A DNA stretch of 64,000 nt. It comes from Yamagishiella unicocca (taxonomy: Eukaryota; Chlorophyta; Chlorophyceae; Chlamydomonadales; Volvocaceae). Below are positions 12,701 through 22,274 of the stretch, one piece after another (the first letter of the stretch is position 1; every line of letters begins with the position of its first letter). Below the pieces are notes generated by a model that worked only from the letters and a program-made list of their open reading frames with translations, made no database searches and was not told where the DNA came from. The stretch spans positions 186,001-250,000 of the forward strand of contig BDSL01000107.1 in the NCBI GenBank assembly GCA_003116995.1, given 5' to 3'. The translations under genes were made by a program, and so were the position numbers.

Positions 12701-13683
12701 AACAACAACAACAATCACCGCTCACGTTGGTGAACCACGAAAAGATAGGTAGGGAAACGCATGAACTACGGCCGCACTACAGCCGGACAAAGGCGTATGA
12801 AGGGCGAAAGAAACGAAATGACGGCGTCGAGCGCTCGAAGGATTCCGAACGCCGCTGCTGGATGCACGCCGAGGGGGCTCTGCGGAAGGCGTGGTGTGGG
12901 ACCGGCATACCGGTAGATGGGGGGTGCGAGCCGTCGAGAGCGATTGCTTAGCGGAGGTATGGCGCTGCGCTGCGCACTCTCACCTCGGGCCGGAGGTGGT
13001 ACGACTCGAAGAGCGCTGTTGCGTCCCGGCCGATGGCGAGGTTGAGCAGCCAGCGCCCGCCGGGGTGCCTGTCCAAGTACGGCGTCAGGTCGTACGCAAC
13101 GCCGCGGTAGACCGTCCACCTGTTTGGAGCAGAGGATACGTATGCCGAAGGAGGCAGTCTAATAAGGACAGCGGAGAGGGACTGATCGGACGGTGGGTAA
13201 CAAATAACAGTTATCTGCGGGCGGGTTAAAGCAGAATACCCTACTGGTAATGATTCGAAGTGGAAGGGGTGGGTGGGGCCCGCGTACCTCTCCGCATATG
13301 CACGCACTCTGCTATCGTAATCGACCCCATCGCGCCTGTAAGCTTCTGCGTGCTATGAGTGCTAGAGCCGTTCATGTCCTGCCCGCAACCACACTGCTCA
13401 GCCGGTCCGTGATGCAATAATTCTGGCGTTTTACGAGGCGTACTTACTTGTACTTGGTCCACTTCTCGTCCTCCCAAGGGTCGCCGCCACTGGGAACTGC
13501 GGTCTTGAGAGGAGCATCCGCGACCGGTACAGTCGCAACAGCAGGCTCGACCACCACCCTGGTCACAGTGTGGTTCCCGCGAGCCACATGACGACCAAAA
13601 GTTGGACGAAGGGCGCGGCAAGGCGCCAGCAGGGCGCCGCTGCTTGACGCCTGCGTAACATCATGGTTGATTGCTAGACTCAA
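9732..13683 (-). CDS. Cytochrome b5-fused front-end fatty acid desaturase (delta-4 type)
   Basis: Exons in transcript order: 13683-13448 (5' limit open), 13119-12984, 12673-12567, 12091-11937, 11748-11603, 11331-11206, 10903-10679, 10297-10106 and 9950-9732. All phases agree and give at least 513 aa. The product should be a membrane di-iron desaturase that inserts a double bond on the carboxyl side of an existing one. The N-terminal cytochrome b5 domain carries the haem motif HPGG (YLDRHPGGRW). Three histidine boxes are present: HCGNH, HHQVSHH and QIEHH, the last with Q and IEHH on separate exons. The order and wording match the Chlamydomonas delta-4 desaturase, which makes 16:4 on plastid galactolipid MGDG. 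The N-terminus is Ala/Val/Arg-rich like a chloroplast transit peptide. No in-frame ATG opens the first exon; an acceptor-like TTCAG just upstream suggests a further 5' exon. Confidence 0.9.
12683..12714. repeat. CAC/CAA microsatellite in a desaturase intron
   Basis: Six CAC triplets followed by about five CAA triplets (plus-strand reading), ten bases upstream of desaturase exon 3 on the minus strand. Confidence 0.85.
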
Positions 13684-13689
13684 CGCCAG

Positions 13690-14337
13690 CGCTGAAGGAT
13701 TAAATATCAGATATTCGCATGCATGATACGTCTAATTCGATGTCAGGACTGCTTAGGGACTATGAGCCAGACATGAAGGTGAGGTCGGTAAGTGACCGCG
13801 TTCCTCTCATCCGCGCTCGCCTTGGCGGCCGCTTTGACAAATCACCAACCCCAAAACCGCTCAATCATACCTTGCCATTGCAAGCGCCCGCACTCCTGCT
13901 GTTGGCAACCTGCATGGTGATGATTTGTTGGGTGGCTTACGAACGACCTGACACCTCGGTGTAATCAATCTGCCGGAATGGCTATGGTGATCCACGCAAA
14001 ATCAAGCCAGGAGTGACTCACCACTAAAGTGCGTATTGAAGCGCCTAGTCGACGCACAATATCGCACGGTGTTCGTTCGTACGGCATGATCCAAGCTGTC
14101 CCCAAGTGCTGCATCTGTTGCTGACAGTCGTCAGGTTCTCCGCAGTAAAGATCTTTCGCATTCAATGGCGCGCCCAATTGCCATGGCTGGCGTTTGGAGT
14201 TCGGACTAATCTCGGCCAAAGCTTGTATAACTCTTCCATACCCAACGGCGAGGCCGGTGCACTGCTACGTACACGAAATTTAGTTGACGTCTCTAAGCAA
14301 GTCGTGGCATCGGCGCTCTTACTGGGCCTTCGGCAAT
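13690..14337. other. Divergent upstream region of the desaturase and SAM-domain genes
   Basis: Lies between the 5' ends of two divergent genes. It probably holds both promoters and perhaps a missing first exon of the desaturase. No clear TATA box or other motif was identified. Confidence 0.4.
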
Positions 14338-17109
14338 ATGGCATTGCGCGCACATGGAGAAGGGCTCCGCGCATGGCTCCAAGTGAGGAAATTATTCAGT
14401 CTGGCCATATGCAAGCAAATCAGCATTATTGTTTCAAGGAAGCGTGCCGATGACCTTGGTGCAGCTGTTTACAGCTACGTCCAGGGCCTACGCAAATTAG
14501 AACAACCCGTCCCTTGTCCCCCACAAACCCCACCCTTCGCGTCCCCCGCTGCAGTACCTGCGGATTGAAAAATATTTCGAGCAACTCATCGCTCTAGGCC
14601 ATGATGCCCGCTCATTAGCGAAGCTTGGTGATGCGGAGCTGGCGGCGCTTGGCCTGCCCCTCGGTAGGCCAACATCGGAACCGCCGCATGCCGCCGCCGC
14701 GTTTTCCAATACCACGGCTCTCCATACACATTTTCCCTTTCCTGCGGCTCATGTCAATCAATCCTACGCTGCGTTGCAGGTCCCCGCAAGAAGATCAGGC
14801 TGAACGCTGGCCTCATACTACAGAGCTCCGGCGGCCCGGCGGGGGCTTCACAAGCGCACAATCGCGCATCGGCAGAAGGTCCCGCCACAGACAGTCAGAT
14901 GCCAGTGTCTGAGCACTCACGCGTGTATCCTTCGGGAACCCCAGCAGCAACGGCAGACATGCCAGAGGTGCCACCACAGCCGCGTTCGGCGCAGCCAGCC
15001 TTCCCACCCCTAATGCCGCCAGCGCGCGCAGCTGCAGCAGCAGTGGTTACTGCTGCACACCCACCTCCGCGTCTGCAGCAGCTCGAGCAGCAGCAACCTG
15101 TCGGAGCGGCAGCGGCAGTACACGGCAGCGGCAGCGCACGCACTCGAAGGGAGCCCCACCTCACGGGCGGCAACCCACAGCCCACAAGCGGTCCGCTGAA
15201 CGGCGGGCCCCCAGCTGGAGGGACTCGGGCGCACCTGCACCACGCGTCGCCGCAAGGTCACATCCGCGGCGCCTGGTCTGACTCAAGTGTTGCCGCGAGC
15301 ACGGCCGTCACCGGTGCCCTTCCTAGCGTTACGGTGGCGGCACGCATACAGGGCCCTGGCTGGAGCAGCGCGTGCCACCGGCCACCGGCGGCTTACGCCA
15401 GCTGCTCCGCCGGCGCTGGAGGCCCCATGGGCGACACGGCGCAACACGGGAAGCGGGCAGCGCCCGGCAGCGGCGCAGCCTTGGCGGCTCTGGTAGCGCC
15501 CGCCATCAGGGCCGGCATGGGAGGCGCCGGCGCTGGCGGTGACGGTGGCGCGCGGCCTTCAGAGGCGGCGGAGCGTAGGGCGCTGGCGCGACTATACCCC
15601 GTCGGGGCCACTTGGGCGGCTTCTACATGGGCTGGCGCTGCTAGGGGAGGGCAGACTGGAGGGCCGCAGGAGGCCGGGGCTGGTCGTGACGGTCATGTGG
15701 TCGCTGGGGGTGCTGGTGCCGCCGGTGGGCCCTGGGCGCTGGGCGGCACCAGGCGGGGCTGCGTGCTCAAGCGCTCGCGCTCCTGGGAAGGCAGCACGTC
15801 GCGCGGCAGTAGCGGCAGTAGCTGCAGCCGGCCCTGCAGGGAAGCCGACCGGCCGCAGCAGCAGCTGTCGGGGCGGCAGGGCAGTGAGCCGCTGGAGGAG
15901 TGGCGCGGGAGGCAGCCGCTGTACGCGGCAGCGGCCTCCGCGCTTCCGGTGGACTGCAGCTTCCGGGCGCTGAAGAGCGCCGCAGGAGGGGCCGCCCAGA
16001 TGCCCCTGCAGGAGCAGCAGCAGGAGCAGCAGCGGCGGCAGCCTGGAGACGTCGCAGAGGCGGCGGAGACCGCTGCTCTGGCTCCGGCCTGTGTAGGTCA
16101 ACACGGCAGTTGTGGCGGACCGCTACCCGAATCCCACGCAGGACCTGCAGGCGCGGATCCGTGCAGTAGCGGCGGCGGTGGATCACGGCTTCAACCTCCG
16201 GGCCCCATCCCCATGCATGGCTCTGGCTCTTCGAGTCCTGCCCAACAACCAGACGGCTTGTTCGGCGAGGGAGCTGCGGCGCACAGGCAGCCGCCACCGC
16301 CGGCGCCCGCTGTCTTCGGCGCCGACCCCGCCAGCGGCTCCCTGTTGGACGACCCGGCCAACTACGAGACGCCGGAAATGCTGGCGCAACTGCTGTACGA
16401 TGACGCGGGCATTGCCGTACAGCAGCGGGGGCAACGAAGCGGGGAGGGCCTGGGCCCGCAACCCGGGCGGAATGGAAGCAGCGAAGCGCAGGAGGATGGT
16501 GGAGCGGCTGGGTTGAGAGAGGCGGCTGGGTTGAGAGAGGCGGCTGGGTTGAGAGAGGCGGCTGGCGCAGCCGGTGTTGGCGGTGGAGGTGACGCGGAGG
16601 GCGCCGGCAGAGGCGGCGTGGATGGCAATGTTGCGACCAGGGAACAGCGGTGGGCGAGGCTGCGGGCGTTGCGGGAGGAGGTGGCGGCGACGGAGCGGCT
16701 GCTGGAGACCCTGCACCGTATGGTGGCGGAAGAGGAGGAGGCGCTGGCTGCCGGTGCGGCGGCGGCGGCGCAGGTGCCGCACAGGCACCAGGCAACTGGG
16801 ATGCCGCAGCGGCAGCCCCAGCAGGGGCCCCACCAGCTGCAGGGGCAGCAGCCCCGCCGGCAGCCTCCGCAGGTGACGGCTGTCGCGCCGTACGCGGCGC
16901 GGCACATGAGCACAACAGTGGCGGCGGCTTGGGTCGACGGAGGTGGTGACGGCGGGCTGGCGGATCGGGGCATCTCACCCTCCTTGTCGGCACGCGACGT
17001 GGATGTGTGGGAGCCTTTCCACGGTGGGGGTGATGACGGTGACCAGGCACCAACCCAGAGGTGGGGCTCGGGTATGATGCTGGTGGAGCGGCTGGAGATG
17101 CTGGCGTGA
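14338..17109 (+). CDS. SAM-domain protein with low-complexity body and coiled coil, 827 aa
   Basis: Exons 14338-14382, 14555-14663 and 14780-17109; phases agree and total 2484 nt. The first ~60 residues form a sterile alpha motif (SAM) domain only after splicing: LRAWLQ | YLRIEKYFEQLI ... LGLPL | GPRKKI, where LGPRKKI is the typical end of SAM domains. SAM domains mediate homo- or hetero-oligomerisation, and some bind RNA. The rest is rich in Gly, Ala, Gln and Pro. It includes a short conserved-looking segment (NYETPEMLAQLLYDD, about 16360-16404), three copies of GLREAA, and a coiled-coil-like helix (WARLRALREEVAATERLLE, about 16650-16710). The ATG at 14338 is the first in frame that gives a complete SAM start. 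Partners and pathway are unknown. Confidence 0.78.
16505..16565. repeat. 18-bp coding repeat in the SAM gene
   Basis: Three identical copies of an 18-bp unit encoding GLREAA. The unit is a multiple of three, so copy changes keep the frame. Confidence 0.85.
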
Positions 17110-17499
17110 GGGGGCGGAGGGGGAAAACGCAAGCGTGCAGGTGTCGGGCAGCGCAATGCAGGCCGGCATGCGATATGGTGGTCCAGGGAGGACATGCGGG
17201 TCGGCGAACAGGAGGCGCTACGGCGCGGTGGGGGAGTGGTTGCGATGTATGAGTAGGACGGTGTCGGGGGGAAACAGGGGGGTGCAAACCTGCTTGGGCC
17301 AAGCAGGAGCAAAGATGAACGGTATTTGGCGCAACCGATGCGAAGACGGGCGGTGCGGCTGTCTTCTTTGGTGTTGGCAGTCAGTATGGTGTCGTCCTGT
17401 TTTCGGCTGCGCCTCTTCATTGACGTTACCTGAACCAACCGCCAACGAAAAAAGCCGTTTTCATTTCGATCACCCCGTTTTCATCCGTACACAGACGGT

Positions 17500-17504
17500 T
17501 GTAA
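17500..17504 (+). terminator. Possible polyadenylation signal TGTAA of the SAM gene
   Basis: TGTAA about 390 bases after the SAM gene stop; a plausible 3' untranslated length for volvocine algae. Confidence 0.35.
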
Positions 17505-17978
17505 CCCCGACACCCACCTCCCATACGACACTAACACTGACTGCGAACGAACAACGATGCGGGTGTAGTGTGCGGCGCTCTGCAAGTTGGGTAGCTGTAC
17601 GACACGGAGCATGCTAACGGCTGCTAACCCGACTGTGGAGGAGCAACACATAGTCTGCGTGGTGTGCGGCGCTACGCACTTGGGTAGCTGCGCGACTGGG
17701 AGCTGGTAGTTGGCTGCTGACCCGACTGTGAAGCTCGTGTTTGAAAAATTAAAGAGAAAATGATTGTTACCGACGCTGGCAAATAAATATGAGCACTCTG
17801 GAACGGCTCTGCGCTTGCTGGTTGCGTGCTGCGCCAACTCGGGACAAACTCGGGACAAAGACAAGCAACTCGCGCATTCCGAGTCGCAAATCCAGCCGAC
17901 TAAGCTTTGTACCCTGCATTTGCGTCTGAATTTGCGTCCGCACTGTGATTCCCAATTGGTTACTTTGCCGACAAGGGC

Positions 17979-18068
17979 TCTGAAGGGCTCTGAGGGCTCT
18001 GAAGGGCTCTGGAAGGATCTGCACAGGCCTCTGAAGGGCTCTGAAGGGCTCTGGAGGGCTCTGGAGGT
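17979..18068. repeat. GGGCTCTGAAG-type minisatellite
   Basis: Imperfect tandem repeats of about 9-12 bp based on GGGCTCTGAAG and GGGCTCTGGAG, interrupted once near 18010-18025. Confidence 0.8.
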
Positions 18069-19610
18069 CGGTAACGCGCATGCTTGGCGGGCCAGTACCC
18101 AGTTGGCCCACTATCCAGTTGCAAAGGCCGTGGCAACCCACGCCATGCCGAAAGCCAGTCGAGGTGGGTATTACGCAGTTAATGGATTCCAGACGTTGAA
18201 TGTTTGGCAGGCCGGCAGCACCACACCACAGCCCAACGGTCGTACACCTAACACGGAGCACAACCCAGCCCAAGCCCAGCCGTCCACAGACCACCAGCAC
18301 TTACTGGCATTCACCACTAGCCCATGTACCCCGCAGCGCTTTAGCACCTCTAACAGCCGCGAGAGGAAGGCACGGATGCCGCGTGCCTGTGGCAAGCTGG
18401 GCCAGTCGCTGGGCTACTCCAATCAGGTTATATGGCTGAGCGCGGCTCAGTCTGAGTCCGGCACGCAAGCGGCCTGCGTGCCGAAGGAGAACATGGGCTG
18501 CGCCAGCACACAAGTGAGCACCGGCAAGTTCCCAAGGCGTGAGAAGTGGCACAGTGCACCATGCAGTGGGTGCATGGGCGCGAGGGCAACAAGGCCCGAG
18601 TGGCTTCACTGGTACTCCGCTCGCTTGCCAGGCCGCATCCCCCCTCAAAACAACAGCCGCCGTCGGAGCAATGTCGCATCCGAGTCAGCAAACGTGCCTC
18701 GTGCCGTGGGCCCTCAAAACGACAGCAGTTCACACACACAGTTGACACTCGTGACAGAGAGAACCCAGCTTGCGGTTGTACCCCGCAAGCTGGGTTCCCC
18801 CGCACATCCGTTGCTATGGTTCCCCAACGCCGCATGCTGATTTGCTGCCCCTCCCAGCCCTGACCGAAACCCTTGCTGGCTGGCTCCCGGTGCTGCGCCT
18901 CCGCTGGCTCCCGGTGCTGCGCCTGTGCTTCCGCCCGACAGTAATAGGCAACAGCCCCCACCCATGTCGTTACAGCTGTCAAAATGCGAAAAACTCAAAA
19001 ATGCCCCCCAGTTATGTCGTGACAGCTGTCATAAGAAAGATCCCCCCTCCTTATTAGAAGGAAAGTGATGGGGATGGTGAGGAATGACAGGTGTCAGGGA
19101 AATGGGTGTCATGACAGCTGCCAGGGGGTACCAGGGGGTTCGGACCAAAATTATTCCCACGCATGACAGGCAGCATCATGCCCAACCTACCTACGCGGCC
19201 CGAAGAAAGCGCACCCCGACCGCAACACTCACAAACGCACACACGCCACTTGAGGGGTGCAACCCGTGGTGGAACCCGCCGCCACGCCTCTTGCTCGCCC
19301 CGCCCACCACTACTCGTCCACCACGCACATGGCGGCACACACCGGCCTCGGGGGACCCTGCTCTCCACACGTGTCGCTGACCACTCAGCCAGCAGCAGCA
19401 CCGCCAGGGGATGGAGGCCCTCCCCTTCCCTGAGCACTGCAGTTTTTCACGCGTCAGTGCGTCTCCAAGTCCAGTTGCAAACACACGATGAAGGTCACAC
19501 CACGTGCTTGGATCGTGCATGGATCCTGCCCTGGTACGGTGCCGTAGACATGCCACCTCCGCCGCAAGCCCCTGGCCCCCGCCCCCCTATTGGGTTCTGG
19601 AATGAACTAC

Positions 19611-19637
<27 letters not shown>
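19611..19637. repeat. CA dinucleotide microsatellite
   Basis: About 13 uninterrupted CA units. Confidence 0.95.
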
Positions 19638-19641
<4 letters not shown>

Positions 19642-20325
19642 GTACACATACCACACGAGCAACATCTACAAGACAAAGGCACGCTGCAGTGTGGACGGGC
19701 GGGAGCTCAGAGCCCCGCACGCAACTCATGCACCGTGCGGCAGTCCAATGGCGTACACATTTATTTGTTTACTTGCCCCGATGCGGCCCAGGGCTCGCGA
19801 CCTCCACCGCAGCGCCTCCTCCTACTACTACTCGGTGACCGGCAGGAAGCTGGCGGGCGGCCGCGGCAGGCCATGCTACCTGCGGGGCCGCGAGGGAGAC
19901 AGGACGAAAGGCTCTTTGGCCAGGTGAGGACACACTGGGTAAGGCCGGTTGGGAGCAGGCGCGTAAGCTCCTCGGCACCTCCACCCTAGGAAGTTGCCAG
20001 CTCCCCTACGGCCTCCAGCTCCCCCGCATCGCATCCGTGGCCTCTCTCCATGCCGCGTACCTCTGTGCGTGCAGGAAGAGCGGCTCCAGGTCCACTGGGC
20101 AGCCCTTGGGCACAAGGAGGCACGGTCAAGCGCGCATAGCGGGCCCAACCAGCCACCAGGGACCTAAGGTGGACCTGCGAGGTGGACGGTGCGATGCGGA
20201 GCTGGAAAAGAATCCACGAACGCGCCGTTCTTCTCCTGAACCTCTCCAATCTCATCGAACTTCATTCCCCCTGCCCTCGGACCCGCCCAGTCAGCAACTT
20301 CCTCTCCCTTTCAGCAGCTCACCGT

Positions 20326-20643
20326 CTACTGGATTCCCAAGTACGCTCCCAGGGCCATAAGCAGCGCCACGACCACCGCCACGAATAGAACAAGAGCCGC
20401 AAGTAGAACACGGTTGAACTCTTGCAAGGATGCGTTTTGTGATTTCAAGCTTGTAATTTCATCTTGCATGCGTTTACTGTTGGTCGGCGATGACATTCGC
20501 CTCCTTCGGCGCTTGTCCTGATCAATCAAATGGCGCTCTCTATCACAATTATAGTCTTCGAAGGTCGAGTCGCAGACTGGCCAGTCCTCAGGTAGGGTTT
20601 TGAGCCCGCGCGCGGGCGCACGTTTGCTCAATTTTGGACGCAT
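20326..20643 (-). CDS. Small putative tail-anchored membrane protein, 105 aa
   Basis: A single uninterrupted frame starts at an ATG at 20643 (MRPKLSKRAPARG). A basic cluster (DKRRRRRMSS) is followed by a short heptad-like, coiled-coil-prone stretch (MQDEITSLKSQNASLQEF). It ends in one strongly hydrophobic segment (VLLAALVLFVAVVVALLMAL) only six residues from the stop. This is the layout of tail-anchored proteins such as SNAREs and similar factors, but no family signature was recognised. An in-frame upstream extension lacks an ATG. It could instead be the last exon of a larger gene. Confidence 0.5.
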   Translation of the reverse strand: MRPKLSKRAPARGLKTLPEDWPVCDSTFEDYNCDRERHLIDQDKRRRRRMSSPTNSKRMQDEITSLKSQNASLQEFNRVLLAALVLFVAVVVALLMALGAYLGIQ

Positions 20644-21479
20644 GGTGAGGCAATTTTCAGGATTTATCGAAAAATGTGTAGGCACGATGGGCTCAGCCCT
20701 CAAGATGAAAAAGCGCACGCGCGACCTTCAATAATTCGGATCTTTCCATTACTGAAGTCATGTAGAAGCGCAGACTTTAGTGAGCTACATTTTTGCCATG
20801 CAAAATGTCTGCTGAACTTGTTACTGTATTTTAGGCTGACGTTTTCTTGGCTGGGATGTCTGGGTTGCGTCACCCTGGGGCACCACGTTTAGTGACGTAC
20901 AGGGGGAAAAATTGAAATCCAAGCCCAGGCCGCATCTTCTGCATGCCTTCGCAAACAATGTTATTATTTTGAGCCACATCGAGCTTGCTGTGAGGAGAAG
21001 TCAGTGGGAAAGACGGACCTGCATTTCACGCTGAAATTTGCCAATTTCCAGAACGCAGAGTCTTTACACTATTAAGCAAGTAAAATGAAGGCATTATGTG
21101 TGAACATTGTATCGTAATGAGAGCAACCAGCGCTTTGCACAGCAATCACATTGCGAACCGTGCAAGTATGCAAGCATACCCACAACGCAGGTAAAGAACA
21201 ATATTACCATCACCCAATTAGATCGATTTAACCTTCACTTGACACCATCGATGTATCCACGCCTCTGCTGATACGGAAGCAGAACTTGCGTCGGACATGG
21301 GTAACTTGGTCCCGCCGGCAGCGGTGCATGCATGCAGTGTGGCCGGCACACGCACAGCTGGTAGACAGCTCAGGCAGCCCCGGCGTTTGAGGGTAGGTAG
21401 GCGGTGCACGCAGGGGGCTCAGGTGACACGCACACGAAGCCTGTAACCGTTCAGGCGGCGGCAGCACACGCGGCAGCGA

Positions 21480-21545
21480 TATCTGCAGCGCTGGTCGTAC
21501 TGGGGCCCCAGGCCATACGGTAGAGCCATCAGGTGCATTGCCTGG
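21480..21545 (-). repeat. Dispersed repeat family, copy C (reverse)
   Basis: On the minus strand this reads GTGCCAGGCAATGCACC, then GATGGCTCTACCGTATGG, then CCTGGGGCCCCAG. The order matches the end of copies A and D. Confidence 0.45.
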
Positions 21546-21933
21546 CACCGAATTGCTGCGTTGGGGCTTCCCCGAAATGTTGGGCTGCAGTGGGACCTCG
21601 GCATCCGTTTTTGCGGGTAGTCGCCGGTCGCCTTTTGTGTGGAGGACCGGCGGATCTGCTGGTGGATTCGTGATCGATCCGGGTCGTTTTGGGGCTGGGG
21701 ATTTTCCTTGCTTCTTGCTTTCCTTGTCTGCGTGTTGTCTCCTGCTTGGGATTCGTGCTTTTGGGGATGAGAGGTGGGCGGTTCCCCGCTGCTTGCATCG
21801 TTCTGGCGCTCCACTGGTTCGTCGGTTGCTGGTCTCCTAGGTTGGTTGCTGGTCGGTTTCTGATAGGTGAGCCTCTAGCGCAAAGTCCCCCCCGCTGGCT
21901 GTTTTGACTCCGGACTGTCGGCTGGTGGTGATT

Positions 21934-22025
21934 TGCCTTTGTTTCGGTGCACGTCGGTTTCTGTCTCTTTCATTTCCTTCAGTGTCAGGCGATGTGTCCG
22001 ATGGTCTGGAACCCACTGTAACAGT
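21934..22025 (+). repeat. Dispersed repeat family, copy B
   Basis: Near-identical to copy A at 1955-2060 in its first ~30 and last ~20 bases, with a short internal difference: copy A has an extra TTCTACCTCTT-like segment before TCTGGAACCC. Confidence 0.6.
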
Positions 22026-22200
22026 TTCTACTACCGAAAGAGTCACAAGGAAGAAGGACAAACCGACGACCGAGATAAGGCAAACCGCCATAAACCCTGG
22101 GACCAAGGGCCCAGAGAACAAACAGCTGCAGCGGCACTAACCACCCAGGTGTCGCGACACAGTCCTGGCAACGGCAATCCTCGAACCCACAGTTGTGTAA

Positions 22201-22274
22201 CGAATACAGTGAGCTACTTCTCGTGAAGTCTGGCCCTTGCGCCAGACTTCACGAGAAGTAGCTCACTGTATTCG
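22201..22274. repeat. Perfect 34-bp hairpin with 6-base loop
   Basis: Left arm 22201-22234 begins CGAATACAGTGAGCTACTTC and is the exact reverse complement of the right arm 22241-22274. The loop is CCTTGC (22235-22240). A transcript from either strand would fold into an uninterrupted 34-bp stem. It could be a small transposon relic, a microRNA-like precursor or a replication-fold structure. No flanking gene explains it. Confidence 0.95.

Larger units (their letters stand above)
17505..20325. other. Intergenic region with simple repeats
   Basis: No gene could be supported. An open frame at 17764-18840 (+) is rich in short repeats and lacks any recognisable domain. The region contains a GGCTCTGAAG-type repeat, a CA microsatellite and scattered GC-rich stretches. 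Confidence 0.45.

Noticed and set aside
15767..17438. Long minus-strand frames (511 and 358 codons) opposite the SAM gene
   Set aside because: They are antisense shadows of a GC-rich coding exon; the plus strand has the splice-consistent SAM domain and coiled coil.
19163..19927. 254-codon plus-strand frame containing the CA microsatellite
   Set aside because: The frame runs through a simple repeat and has no protein-like segment.
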